From Scytalidium lignicola (Eukaryota > Ascomycota > Leotiomycetes), in contig NCSJ02000275.1 in NCBI GenBank assembly GCA_002812745.2, forward strand, positions 1-58,058: 58,058 bases of DNA, written 5' to 3'. Positions 31,922 to 44,677 of the stretch are shown in pieces. Position 1 is the stretch's first letter, and each line of letters starts with the position of its first letter. The notes under the pieces were generated by a model. The model saw only the letters and a program-made list of their open reading frames with translations. It did not search any database and was not told where the DNA came from. A program made the position numbers and the translations under genes.

Positions 31922-34900
31922 TCAACGAACTGTAACACCAGACCGTGTGGTGAAGAGTCTAGACGCAATATTCATTGAGGCAAGTTCTTGGAAGAGTAAC
32001 TTGGCGGCGTATGGTATATGGATTTGGGAGATCTTGGTCTTATTCTTGCATGGACGACACTCGAAAGACTGAGTGTTGAGTTTACTACTCAAAATTAGTA
32101 TATGAACGGAAGAGCATATTAGTAAATAGCTGTACTTACGCAATAGGTGTCATAAGCCCACAGATATCACAGACGTGAACTCTGAAGGCATCTGAAACCT
32201 CAAACAACCTCTCCTTTAAGAAGGCAGCTGCACCATGTGAGATCATACAATCACGTTCCATTTCACCGAATCGTAAACCACCGTCTCTTGCACGACCTTC
32301 CACAGGCTGTCTAGTAAGAATCTGGACTGGACCTCTAGCACGAGCATGGATCTTGTCATCCACCATGTGACGCAATCTTTGATAGTATGTAGGGCCAAAA
32401 AATACTTGAGCCATAAGCTTCCGACCGGTATGTCCATGGAATATTATCTCAAACCCACGTGATTGGTAGCCATGGTCACGAAGAAGTTTGGAAACCGAGT
32501 CGACAGTCACTTCAGTGAAAGGTGTCGCATCACCTTCAAGGCCTCGAAGAGTGGAAACTTTACTCAATTGACATTCAATCAAATGAGCAATTGTCATACG
32601 AGATGGAATGGCATGAGGATTGATGATCAGATCTGGGACAATACCCTGTCTAGTGAACGGCATGTCTTCTTGTCGGTAGGTTATACCAATGGTACCCTTT
32701 TGTCCGTGACGAGAGGCAAACTTATCACCAATCTGCGGAATCTTGGTAGTCCGCATACGGACTTTAACGAATCGAAGACCCTCCGCATTCGTGGTGATGA
32801 GGACCTGGTCGACAATACCGTTCTCAGTACTCCTGAGAGGTGTCGAGGCATCACGCTTGACATGGGCCTTTGTGCGCTGACCAAGCTCTTCTGAGTCAGG
32901 AGCAATAGGTGCTGTCTTTCCAATGATAATATCCTCTCCAGAGACACGAACACCTGGAGCAATGATTCCATCATCGTCAAGTTTGTCATATGTACCATGT
33001 TTCAACTTTAAGGTGTCCGCTCTGAATGGTTTTTCAAACTGTTCAACAACGTTCATGCCAATACGTTTCTCTTGGTCAGTGTATGCTCTGTAGAAGAGAC
33101 TACGGAAGAGACCACGATCGATACTACTTTGGTTCATAATCACGGAATCTTCTTGATTGTAACCAGAGTAACAAGCAATAGCGACGATCGCATTCTGTCC
33201 TGCCGGCAGCTCTCTGAACTTCAGGAATTCCATAGAACGTGTGGTAGCAAGTGGCTTCTGAGGATAGTATAGAATATTGGCCATAGTATCCATGCGCTGA
33301 TCGAAGTTGGTAAGGAATACTCCCATAGCTTGCTTACCCATAGCAGATTGATATGTATTACGAGGAGACTAGAAGGAAGGATTAGTCTTAAGGCTAGAGC
33401 TGTGACTAGAATTATACGCCTTACCTGGTTATGATCTGGGAACGGAATAATACTTGCACAAATGCCCAGAATCATACTTGGATGAATTTCGCAATGCGTC
33501 CATATATGCGCCGTTGGGTTCATCGGAGCTTTTACACGCTTGTTCAGATCTCCACTCTCATCAGGTCTGATTTGGTACCCAGCTTGAAGTTGCCGAGAGA
33601 TATCCAAATCTTCTGGAGTCATCACAATCATAATCGTCTCTTCTTCTTCGGCATCCACATATTCAACCACACCTTCATTGATCAAGCCCTGGAAACCGAA
33701 ATAGCCTGCTTCTTTTCTTTGCTCCATATCCATATTTGCCGGCAGCGTCTGATCTTCCTCCAGTCTCCGAATATGATCTTTATTGAGCACTAAGTTACCC
33801 TTATTCGCGCTATCAACATCATTGTCAATAACAAACAAAGGTCTGCAGACTCTGCCCGCATCTGTGAAAATCTTGAACTCTCGGTCACGAATATCTCTAA
33901 TCAAAGATACTTCATGTGAGATCAAATGAGAACGTCGGAGATGCTGTACGGTGTTGACAAGATGTGCAGGTTCACGGTGGACTCCTACCCATACACCATT
34001 GACGAAGACCTTCGTCATATTCGGTGAGCGAACAGGATCGTACTCCTCGAGAACTTCCATATTTCGCTGAATCATGAACTCGACGATAGGGTCGCTAGGA
34101 GTACCGACAGTGACATAGCACATCAGAGCGAGGTTCTTGACAAGACCACAGGCTTGACCTTCTGGAGTCTCAGCTGGACAGACCAAGCCCCAATGAGTAT
34201 TGTGAAGCTGTCGAGGTTTAGCAATCTTTCCATCACGACCAATAGGTGTGTTGGTTCGCCGCAAATGAGAAAGCGTAGATGCAAAAGTGTATCTGTTCAG
34301 CACTTGAGAAACACCAGCCGTCGAGCTCGCAGCTTTCTTCTGATCTCCCCAATTTCCGGTAGCTAATGAGTACTTGAGACCGTTTGTCAATGTTGTGGAT
34401 TTTACTCCAAGTGTCAAGTTGAATTCACGATTGTTCTCAACGCATCGTTGTAGATATTTGTACACATCCTGTGTCAATCGTCGGAATAGGTTTCGGAATA
34501 GCTTAGCCAGTAGTGGACCTGCGAGATCTAGACGCTTCTTTCCGAAGTGATCTCGGTCATCGGTTTCTCGACGACCCAAGGCGCACTGTAGCATCTTGTG
34601 GACCATATAACCTAGGAAGAACGCCTTTCGGGTCTCGCTACCTTCCTTCTGAGAGATATGCGGTAACAATTCCTTTTGCATAATATCCCGAGCGTATTTA
34701 ACACGCTTGTCTCTTGTTAGACTGGTCCCGCTGCCTCGTTTGCCAATGAAATCCAAAGCGACCTCTCGATCCTGGATAACGAAGGCTTCTTCGATACAAG
34801 GTTTAAGCATTTCCAACATTTGGGTGTCGGTACGATCATAACATATGTGATTTAAGATATCCTCATCGGAGACAACTCCGAGAGCACGAAAGACAACCGC

Positions 34901-35821
34901 GATAGGAATATCAGTCTTAATGTAAGGCAGAGTCGACTTAATAGTCTGACCGAAACCACCCCGCTGTCCATCACCCTTGGCAAAGAGTTTTATAGTCATC
35001 GAGGAAATAAGACGTGAACCCTTCTCCAGAGCACTCCGAATCTCTGCGATAAATGGAGTAGGACTAGGTGGTGCTTTCTTGAATACCTGGACAATATTCG
35101 CCGCACTACGCTCCTGTGCAATCAGAACCTTTTCACTACCATTTATGATAAAATATCCACCCTGGTCGTAAGGACATTCATTCCATGCGTAGAGTTCATC
35201 TTCATCCAGGTCCCTTAGAATGCAGTATTTCGATTTGAGCATAATCGGTAGCTTTCCAATATAGACTCGGTCAGGTGGCCTCTCTACCTTGTCCTCACCG
35301 TATCGCCCATCGCTATCCTCATCCTCCCATACCAGTCTTGTTGGATGCTCGCCTGTCCTTGCCATCTCAGCTTCTTGTTCATCATCAAGCTCGTTGAGTG
35401 GCACTGGCCGCTCTACAGCGATGGAGACCTTCTTCGTCATTTCGAGGTATAAGGGACTCGAATATGTAAGATTTCGTAGACGGGCTTCCTGTGGTAACAT
35501 GACTTGCGTACTTCCATCACCTTCTGTCATCGCTGGTCGTGACAATAGAACCGTCCCAAACTTGATTTCATACCGGCGGAGAGCGATCGGGTTATCGTCT
35601 GTGGATGGAGGATTGTTTTGATCCAAGGTTAACTGCGAATTCTCTTCGACAAGCTCTTGCATGGTTGTGGAGACGAATTCATCGAATGAATCAAGCTGTT
35701 GAGACACCAAACCCTTCGACTCGAAGAACGATGAGATGACCGTCCAGCAGTCTTCTGCCGTGATGCCCGCATCATCCTCTCCATAGTCATCATACTCGTA
35801 ACCTTCTTCGTACTCCGCCAT
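31922..35821 (-). CDS. RPB2: RNA polymerase II second-largest subunit RPB2, 1262 aa
   Basis: Exons are 35821..33425, 33368..32140 and 32084..31922. Intron 1 (GTAAGG...TTCTAG) joins PFPDHNQ to [16 protein letters not shown]. Intron 2 (GTAAGT...GAGTAG) joins CGLMTPIA to [13 protein letters not shown]. The whole family sequence is present: lobe and fork, hybrid-binding [33 protein letters not shown], and the C-terminal zinc clamp CDICGL...CRPCKN with both CxxC pairs, one in each of the last two exons. Length fits (yeast 1224 aa). It forms one side of the Pol II active cleft in the nucleus. This locus is a standard fungal phylogenetic marker and would identify the species. Confidence 0.98.
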
Positions 35822-36819
35822 TATGAGGTCCTTCTAAGTCGCAGCGATTATTTGAAATCTCGATGTTGGAAGCTGGATGAAAGGTGAACTCAAAGCGCGG
35901 CGAAGTAGTAGAAGAACCGTAATGCGCTCGTCCCCTAGATACCTGACTTGCTTTGAACTATGGCGTATTAAGCATTAAGACGAGGTATAAGTTCGATAGA
36001 GAACCCCACTATCTTGATATGAGATGGTAGGAGTTATCCAAGAGGTTGATCTATCTGAAGTTGGCGAGGCAATATTTTGAGGAGCCGCCTCGCGATCTCC
36101 TGAACACGCTAATGGAATTGCGGATTAGCGTGTGAAAGTGCCTTAATGCCTTACTAGCGTATTCTAAAGCAACAAAGATATATCAAACTCTACTTGATAT
36201 TCTTGGTTGCAGAAATTACCAAATACTGACATTTTCAACCTTATCTTATTTTGCAGCAATAGTAGTTTTGCAACATATAATTCTAACAACTATTCTATAA
36301 TTCTAACACTGTAGTCTGTATCTAACTCTATGCATGTCTTTGAGGTATTCAAATACGTGATCTTTGTTGCAGTGAGGAATTGTATTATCGAAACTTCATC
36401 AGACTGCTTGAAATCGGGAACTAGGGGAGAATGAGTAGCAAAATAGTCGAGGGAATAAATATAATTTAGCTCTCAGGTTTTGCTGAAGGTGATTAGTCGC
36501 CGTGCCTTTTGTAGATGTGATCGAGCTAAAAAAGCTGGAGTAACGAAGCCTTCTATTTTGTAATAGCACCCTGTTGTCGCACAAGGTTATATCTCATTCG
36601 TTGTATTCCTTCAAACCAACTTTGTTGCGGCAGACAAACTTCTTTCCGTGTTTCAAAATCCTTAGATTCGGGAGTTCAAAGGTCGGTTTGTGTCTCTGAA
36701 CACCAATCTCGGGAAGAAAAGCCTTCTCCGACAGGCTGTTCAAGCCAACTCTAGCAAAGATATGATGTGTTGCCAGACAGAAGTTCAGATGTTAGTTCTG
36801 CTACTAATGATCACAGTTC
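35822..36819. other. RPB2 upstream region; no gene seen
   Basis: 1 kb between the RPB2 start and the 3' end of the NmrA-like gene, both on the minus strand. It is AT-rich past 36150 and contains the hairpin at 36104-36133. The short frames at 36399..36584 (-) and 36690..36872 (+) are unsupported. Confidence 0.5.
36104..36133. repeat. Perfect inverted repeat, 10-bp stem, 10-nt loop
   Basis: ACACGCTAAT at 36104-36113 is the exact reverse complement of ATTAGCGTGT at 36124-36133. It lies about 290 bp upstream of the RPB2 start codon. It could be a palindromic protein-binding site, a small transposon footprint or chance. Confidence 0.7.
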
Positions 36820-37872
36820 TCAGCTCCAATTTGCTACAAGCCAGTCCCAGAAGGCCATCGGTTGCACGTTGACTAGTGGATTGAGGTTGACAACTGCAAA
36901 ATCATATCGCCCTTGTTCTGTGGCCATAAGCTCTTGAATTACTCTCACTCTTTCAGGATTGGTGTCTTCATAATATGTTGCATAACCCAGATGATCTATT
37001 AAATATTGGGGTTCAATAGTTTCCGTAGAGAATTCAGCCCCTATTTGAATCAGTAAATCTAATTTCGCCATGTCAAAGATTATTCCTTACCTCCCTTTAT
37101 AGCTTCCGCCCACCTGATGATTTCATTAACGGTTCTCCGGTCTCCGCGCATTCTGAATTCAGCGGGCCAAGTATCCAGATCTAGAGCGAGGGCGGCAGCC
37201 ACGAAGCGTCCAACATCATCCACCGCAGTCATTGATACATAAACAGGGGTTCCGTTGTTGCGGTACTCAACGACAGCTGCAGTACTTTGTTCTATATCCA
37301 TTAAATACGCGCCTTGGTGGTGAATTCCAGTTGATGTACCGATTGCTCGAGAAGCTAATCCGCCGCGCGCAAAGCGTTCGTAGAACACACCACAGCAGAA
37401 CACTGTTGAACGCATCGGAGTACTGCGATGACTGGCCCAGTGACGCAGACGTTGAAGACTGGCTGATCGACCACGATCCAGAGGGTCATCTTGCGGTCGA
37501 CGCCCAGGAGGTCCCTCAAATTCGGCGGGGACGAACCGACGGACTCGAGATTGTGCTGCGGCATCGATGAGGTTGATCTGGGGGTTCCCTGATACGGTCG
37601 AAATCACCAGGTCGATTCCTCTAAGACTGTAGAGAAGATTCTGCTGGTCATCGTAGTTCACAACAACAACTTGATAATCTGACCCGTTCAAGAGTGGTTG
37701 AGCCTTTGCGGTCAGCGGATATCGTTCCGTCGCTAAGTAAAGTGTGTAGAGAAAGTTGCCGAGCCCTCCTTACCTGTCTTGAAAGGATGATGAACTGATG
37801 TGCAGTTTGGTGACTGATGTGATGGGCTAAAATTTGAGCCAAGCCTCCTGAACCAGCTATGGCTATTCTCAT
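36820..37872 (-). CDS. NmrA-like / isoflavone-reductase-like NAD(P)-binding protein, 310 aa
   Basis: Exons are 37872..37774, 37703..37091 and 37040..36820. Intron 1 (GTAAGG...GCAAAG) joins ILSRQ to AQPLLNGSDYQ. Intron 2 is 50 nt (GTAAGG...AAATAG) and joins AIKG to GAEFSTETIEPQYL. A nearer AG would leave only a 32-nt intron. The Rossmann start is MRIAIAGSGGLAQILAHHIS. The family core is IDLVISTVSGNPQINLIDAA, RRFVPAEFEGPPGRRP, STVFCCGVFYERFA and VSMTAVDDVGRFVAAAL. The C-terminal NPLVNVQPMAFWDWLVANWS is typical. It is an atypical short-chain dehydrogenase; substrate and regulatory role are unknown. It stands next to the gene-poor block, so no cluster context helps. Confidence 0.8.
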
Positions 37873-40800
37873 ATTCTCTATTCTGGCGATTCTAGCATCC
37901 TATGAAATCCGATGGCGGCCATTGCTATCCCTTTTATCGCTTCACGAGGACCTCGAGTACCTTCCGGCTCCTAGTTGAGAGGTACAGTTAATAAGGAGTG
38001 CCTTCCTTGTCATTGCAGGAGGCTGGTATCAGATCGACTTCAAAGATGGGCAAGCCTCGAAGTCTGAGTGACTGAAGATGCCCCCATTTGCCATGCCGTG
38101 TGGAGCGATGGAATCTGGGGCACAAATACTGAGCCCCGCTATACTTACTTTTCTACGAACAGTTGCAAAGCAAGGATGTAGGACTGGCATCACTTAGGTT
38201 TACGACTGCAACAAATCGTTTTGCCACAGGGGCTTGGGTGTCCAAGGTGATGCCCAAGCGGATATCAGTATCGCCTACTTGAAATAGTGGCGCTACAAGC
38301 TCCAGGCCGTGTGATTGCGTTGCTACCATCGCAAGTGGTGTTCGTAGTTTTCGTGGGTGACCAAGCGGAGCCTAAGAGCGCAGACGACACAAACAAAGGA
38401 GCCCCTCTACCTGGAGGGCCGGCTCATATTTTTGTAACGGAAATGAAAAATATGGCAGTATTTCCGTGTTGCTGCTGGAGAAATGATTTCACCCCATCTT
38501 AAGCCGGATGAAGTAAGAGCCCAATGAAGCAGGAAAGCTACCACACCTTCCGGGCTATGTTTGAAGGAATGATGGTGGAATTGTGTGAGTGCCATAGATC
38601 CGAACTGTTGAAGATGTGCACACTAAGGAAATTCTCTAAGCTTCCTGGGTAGGGCTGGAGCTGCTAACTATTCGTCGTTCAATGCACTGAAGCGTTAGTT
38701 TACCCGAATGACCAAAAGTTGCTATCTGGCGACACCCAGCCCGTTAGCAGCGTGCTGCCGCGTGGGAATTAATGGTGACACAGCAATTTGACTTGGAGGC
38801 TACTAAAGAAAGGGTTTCTAGGGACTTGGTGAACAACTAGCTCCTCGAGAATATCTGAAGGAAAGATGATGTGAGATGGGATATATGGAGAGTTTTTTCC
38901 TGAACATCCTTCCAGGGACAGCTAGCACTGGCTTCTATCAGAGGGGTCATGTGTACTAGTAAAGTCACCCAGAATACCAGACTCGAAGCAGGTCTCGGGC
39001 TCCATCAAACAAAAGCCCTGCTTGCTTCGATCGGACTTGACAGTTTTCTGCAACCGGGCATTCTGCATGCCACCATGTGATCGGTACAGAGAACGACATG
39101 GTGTAAGTCATAGTCATTATTTGACAAAGGCTCTGGCATGATCGCCAGCATGGTGTACCCATGATAGGTACAGTAACACCTGCCGGTCCATCCCTCACGA
39201 CCGATTCGGCGCCTCCGGTGTGGGTGGCCGTCGCAAGACCTACCATTGAGATGTGCGCTAAGCGCTAGAGCAGAGGGACGCTGGACGATAGGTAGGAGAT
39301 GGGAAGAGGCGTGGATGCTAGGGAAGAAATCGGTCTGGAATCCTAGGAAGGGGCGACTCTCATACGTGGACGGGCATTTGGTTGGGGGCCATTTCCTGGC
39401 GTTTGAGTGGGACAAACAAGATGGAGAGGGCCTCTTGAGAGTCGGTTAACCCGCTGATGGCCCTAAACTTTGTACCACCTGGGCAGGGAAAAGAGCAGAA
39501 ATCGCACTTGCCGTTATGCACCTGGCTTGGTACGTACTTCTACCAGTCCCAGTCGCTAGGCGGGAAGATAGGGGGCTAGTCGTCGAGCACCTTGGGGACG
39601 TTCCTTTGCCTGAAAGTGGATGCCAGTGGTGAATATGACGTTGCTGCCGCGGCTGTTTCCCTTCAAGCAAGTGCAAGTGTTGAGATAGCTCAGCCTGTAG
39701 CCTCCTAAACGGCATGTTGTGTATATTCTGGATGAACTCGACCGTGACCTTCGAAGTCGATCATGTGATCTCGTTATTAGAGCCACCCCTTGGAGATTGA
39801 TGCCGATAATTGGCCGATCGGGTCTTCGTCGTTGCGGCGCCAGGGCGTTTAATCTCAGATCAACAGCCTGCTGGGCCTTGTCGTGCTTGTGTTACCAAAT
39901 TCCGGCACCGGTAACTCAGTGGCGCTCTTAGCCTTTAGCAGTGGTGATCCAAGCCATTACGGTACTTGGAGCTCAAGAAAATAGCCTCCTCCCAATATAG
40001 TGAAGTATTAACTATTGCGACCCATCTCCTGAATTAAAAGGAGTAGGTGCCTTTCTTTTTCCTCTTACTTTTCCCCTTATCTTTTTCTCTTCTTCTTATT
40101 TTGTGGCTGTGTTGTTTGTTTCGTTGTTTTGTTTGACGGCACTGCAGGAGTCATCATCTATGCAGGTGAATAATTCTAAATCAGCCACATCCACAAGAAG
40201 ACAATACACGTGTAGTCGTCGCTCAGATCCATCTGACTGTTTGGCTACATGCCCGCAGCGGTACCCCACTGTCGAGTCTCTGGGAATACGAGGGGCAGGA
40301 GGGTTATGGATAGTTAGTTGTGACACCAGTTGGTCCTGGGGACCGCTGTCGTAGATCTTGTCGCTTCTTTGGGATAGGGCTGCTCCTACTGTAAGCCTCT
40401 AGCCAACTAGCCAACTACCGAACCGAATCTCTCCGGCAGTTCATGTTCTTTTGGAGGGGATGATCTCATTTTCTGTCATTTATAAAGCATTGGCAGAGAT
40501 TAGTTATTTTGGAATATTGGTTAGTTACAACACAATACACCACCTTTGGGGGGGTAAATACTTGCAATCAGTTAGCCATAGTAGGTCTTATGCCTTCATC
40601 GGTCCAACACAAAATTGTTGAGTACATGGGTATGATATCCGAGGAATGGTAGAAGCAACTCGTCTCGTCTATCATATATTGGTCGCACAAGGAATTGTCT
40701 TGAGTCGAAATGCATTTCCATCCGAGTCTCTGCTCTAAACCTCATAGAATATATCTGAATTCTCCAATTCTATCGGCCCTGATTTCTGCTGCCGTGCAGT

Positions 40801-42261
40801 CTTTTTCTTTTTTGAGAGGCCGAAGTTAATGTTGAGGGCACTAGTCATGCATAGGAGATTGTTGAGGATACCTCCGTATATCTCCCTAAGAGTTGCTCAT
40901 GAGAGTGAGCCCAAGTTCTGGGAGACTTTCGGTCCAGCAGGATATCTCAACTAACATTTGCGCCATGAAAGCAGATATTATTAGCAGGATCCTCTCCTCT
41001 AGTAAAAGAGTATTGTGACTGAAGAACCTACTGTTGAAGTTCAGGCAAGTTAAGTAGTAAGTATCTTTTATTTTCTAAGCCTTTGGCTTTTTGACTTGAA
41101 ACCTTGAATGTTGCTTTTGAATAGTCCAGACTCCCAAAACTGCAACTGCCTCAAATCTTTCCCTGATCACGCCATCTCATACGTCAGAGATGAAGAGCAT
41201 TTTTATCAGCAATGATTCTTTCTAGTTTGCTTGTTTCTAATTAGTACCATTTGAAGTCTTGTAGTGGATAACTCTTCCCTAGAGAAAACTTACCGTTTCT
41301 ATTTCCATATAAACAACCATCCTTTTTGCCAACTCTCCTGGTGACCTATTCTGAGTCTCTAGAGAGGAAGAATCTCCGTGGATATTGACCGATATAATAA
41401 GCTCTCCATGCTGAGTAGTGCTACTTACAATCCTTGGCTTCGGTCTAGATATGTCGCTCGGTAACTAGCCATGCATTTTTTTAGTTTTGAACGAGACCTA
41501 ATTGGAATAGACAGTATTAAAGGGAAACTGAATATCAGAATACGATATTTGGACTAACTAGACTTCTACCCGGGAGATCTTTGAATAATGAGGATCAGCG
41601 ACTGAAACAGCAGGATGTAGCACCACATATCTGGGGTTACACCAGGGCTGCTTACAATCAATAGGAAAATGCTGAGTGATTTATCCATCGCAGTGCTTCA
41701 GGGCGGTCTCGCCCTACATCTAACGTGGATCGAGAAATCACTCTATTGGCCAGGATTTCGATAAGAAAATATCGGGGAAAACGGACCATGGAGATCGACA
41801 TGACGCCAGGCTGGGGAAGATGCAGCAGCGGCGGGTAAACCGACGACCAATTATCTTAGACAGTTGCATTTATGTTAAATCGAGGAGGTCTTGTGGCAAA
41901 CGCAGTTTCTTGTTATGCTATATGCAGCGATTGTTCATAAAATCATTTTTATGCAATGCAATGCCCTTGCCGTATCATGGATTCTCAGCTTTCGCCTATG
42001 GACAGCAAGTTACTCCTGTCCAGATCGAAGATGACCACCCATGTCTACAGCAAGTATCACCATATATTAACAATTTTAGTGAGTTCTTCTAATATCTCAT
42101 CATCTCATTTACATATTATCTAGGAAATATACTCTACACTGAGATCTTTTTATTGAAGACAACAAAGACGAGTCAAATGCGGTGAACATGCAGGTTTCTG
42201 GTCGCGTGGTTATCCCAAAACGCCATCCATCCAATCATCCCCAAAAATGCAAAGCCATTTT
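37873..42261. other. 4.4 kb gene-poor block
   Basis: No gene is convincingly supported. 38965..39786 carries overlapping open frames on both strands (for example 39005..39415, -, 136 codons, and 39446..39715, -, 89 codons) in sequence with more G+C than its flanks. I cannot join them into a family I recognise. Right of about 40400 the sequence is AT-rich with only short frames; 41820..42092 (+, 90 codons) has no recognisable domain. It may be a decayed gene or transposon remnant, an ncRNA region, or simply spacer. Confidence 0.4.
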
Positions 42262-44677
42262 CTATTGTACACTCAGAAACAAATCATCTCCTCTCCTTGT
42301 TGGGGTTAACTTAGGTACCCATCCAGGCGTACTAGGCAACGCTGTTCTCTCAAATTCCTGTGGGAAGCTCCTATCATCGCCTAACTGCGGTCTCCAGCCA
42401 GGATCCTTCGCAGCCTTGATTTCAGCATCCTTCAACACTCTCCATTTCTGATGCTTTCGCACCTCTTCTTCACTCTTCAGCGTTAGTTCCGCTGCTTTCT
42501 TGCTTCCACGCCTCTTCACCAATAATGTACTAGTAGTTGATGCGCTGTCAGCCGATAAAGTACTGTTTGATCGTTGCTGCTCCCTTCCCGCCTGTCTCAA
42601 TTCTTCGGAAATCTCGGGTTGATGGTTGTCATTGAAGGGCGATGCGGATCCTTTTGGGAGAGCTAGCGGAGCAGGTGCTAGATAGTTTTGCGATTGTATG
42701 CTGCCTTGTCCCTGCTGCTCATATCTACGGGCTCGTGCAGCTGCTGAATCAGCTTGCCTCCAACCCTTTGTAAAATCTGGCTGTGGAGGGGGCGGGACCA
42801 TCCTTATGATATTGCCGGATAGTCTTTTTGGGATCTTTGGATAACTAACTGGTGACCGTCCACTGGCTGGGGACTCCACCACAGGAGATAACTCTGCAGT
42901 ACGTGGTTCCGGTTGAGATACGGCCGAATCATCGGTCTCAAAGGAGGTCAATGAGGCCTCTGATTCCCGTTTACTCTCATATGGTCCAGTTTGTTTGTAG
43001 GATTTTCTCCGCGCACGACTGGAATTTCGAATATTTGAGTTGCTATTGCGGCCAGTCTCGCTCGGTGGCAATGAACTTCTAGCTGAGTAAATGCTTGAAC
43101 CTGTGACAGGACGATTAACCTGGGTTGGTATGTCTAGCCTTTGGAGCATTTCTTTTGGCTGCTGCTGCTGTGGTGATTGCAGAATGGGAATCGTCGGTTG
43201 TCTTGAAAGAGGAATGCCTCCTGTTGACTGCCTTATTGTAAGAGGTCTAACGAATAATTCCGGATTTGTGCCGTCGTTATTTGATAATTGTTCTGGCCGC
43301 CAATGGCTTGCTGCTCCAGCTGTAGTAGATAATATCGAAGCCTGCGCCAACTGAGTTTTATCTGGAGATGGGAATATTTTCCAAGTATCATTAAAGGAGT
43401 TTTGAGGTCTGTGATAGGATCTTCGCCCGCGGAAGTCCATTGGGCTACCAACAGTTTTAGCACTTTCAAGGTCCTCTTCAAACTGTGTGGTTGTGCTTTC
43501 TCTATTGAGTCCGTATACTGGTTCTCGCGACTGGGAATAATTCAAGTTATCTCCCGTCGGTTCTCCACCTTGCGCCTCCGGAATTTTCACTGTGAGAGTT
43601 GGCTTCTCTGGAAGAAGTTTCGATGAGCGTCGTGGGGTCGACTCCTTCGAGTCCGGAGATATGGCCAATCCAATTGTATCTGGCGTGACGCTTCTCCGAG
43701 AAAACATATTGATATCGTAAGTATCAATCCTTGGTGGTATCCTTGGCGGTACTTTGGCGGCTTTCCCACTAGATGTACCCCCTGGCCCCAAGTACTTGTG
43801 CTTTGGGCTTTTGACATCGACCCTATATTCTGAGGTATTATCGGGATCGAGTTGAAATGGAAGCAGGTCACTATGTCTCATTTCTCGCTTTTTTCTCTTG
43901 CGGATTCTCCGGCAAAGAAGCAAACCTCCAACTACAAGTGCGATTGTTGCAACCCCACCTGCAACTATCCCAGCGATTTGAGGCTTAGTAAGTGTATTTG
44001 TGGTTGCACTAACAGAAACGGCTTGTGCAGAAGCTGTAGGAGAGGTAGAACTTGCAGACTGCTGGTATAAACTTGTAGACTGCTGGAATAAACTTGTAGT
44101 CGTTGAACTCGTTATGCTGAATAGTGTAAATGTCTTTGTGGAGTGAGTTATTGTGGTCCTTGAATTGCCAGTTGTCGACACTGTTTGTGAAGTTGGATTG
44201 GGAGCTACGATAACAATGCTAGGCTTTGAAGTCTGGAGAATCAAAGTAGCAGTAATCGTACTATGGGTGTTAGGTAATGCACTCCTTTGGCCATGACACA
44301 TCGAGAATGCATAATTGACAACAGCATCTAATACAGTAATCAGTTAGATGTCGTGCAAAATTTCTAAGCCTCAGTCGTTACTTACTTGTTGCATTCGATC
44401 CAGTGCAGAATCCAATATTATCTTCTGATATTATACATTGAACAGCTCCTTCTCCAATCGTGTAGCCTGATGTACTGTTATGAGAACACAAGCACTCTAA
44501 TGATGGTGTTGTAGAACAGATGTTGGTAGGATAATTGTTGATGATGAAAGATTCAAAGCAAGTCTGAGCACATGAAGGAACGAAACTCATCAATTCTGGG
44601 CACAATGAAATATTTGCTGTGCTAGCGTATGTCGAAATGCCGTATAAAAGTGTAAGCCATAATGGAAATAATGCCAT
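42262..44677 (-). CDS. CFEM-domain membrane protein with long cytoplasmic tail, 785 aa
   Basis: Exon 1 is 44677..44386 and exon 2 is 44327..42262. The 58-nt intron GTAAGT...TATTAG joins SNAT to NAVVNYAFSMC in phase 1. A signal peptide (MALFPLWLTLLYGISTYAST) is followed by a Cys-rich domain with the CFEM pattern: VPSCAQTCFESF, ICSTTPSLECLC, then QC, FC and MC spaced as in the family. A Ser/Thr-rich stalk (residues 118-210) leads to one membrane helix at 215-236 (IAGIVAGGVATIALVVGGL), a stop-transfer RRIRKRKKR, and a ~550-residue Ser/Pro-rich tail. Surface CFEM proteins bind haem or act as receptors or adhesins in fungi. The long tail favours a signalling or anchoring role (inference). The frame extends to GTG 44683, but ATG 44677 fits the signal peptide. 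Confidence 0.8.

Noticed and set aside
39246..39600. Possible cytochrome P450 or secreted-protein remnant
   Set aside because: I tried both strands and all frames. No heme-loop, signal peptide or consistent splice model emerged, so no family is claimed.
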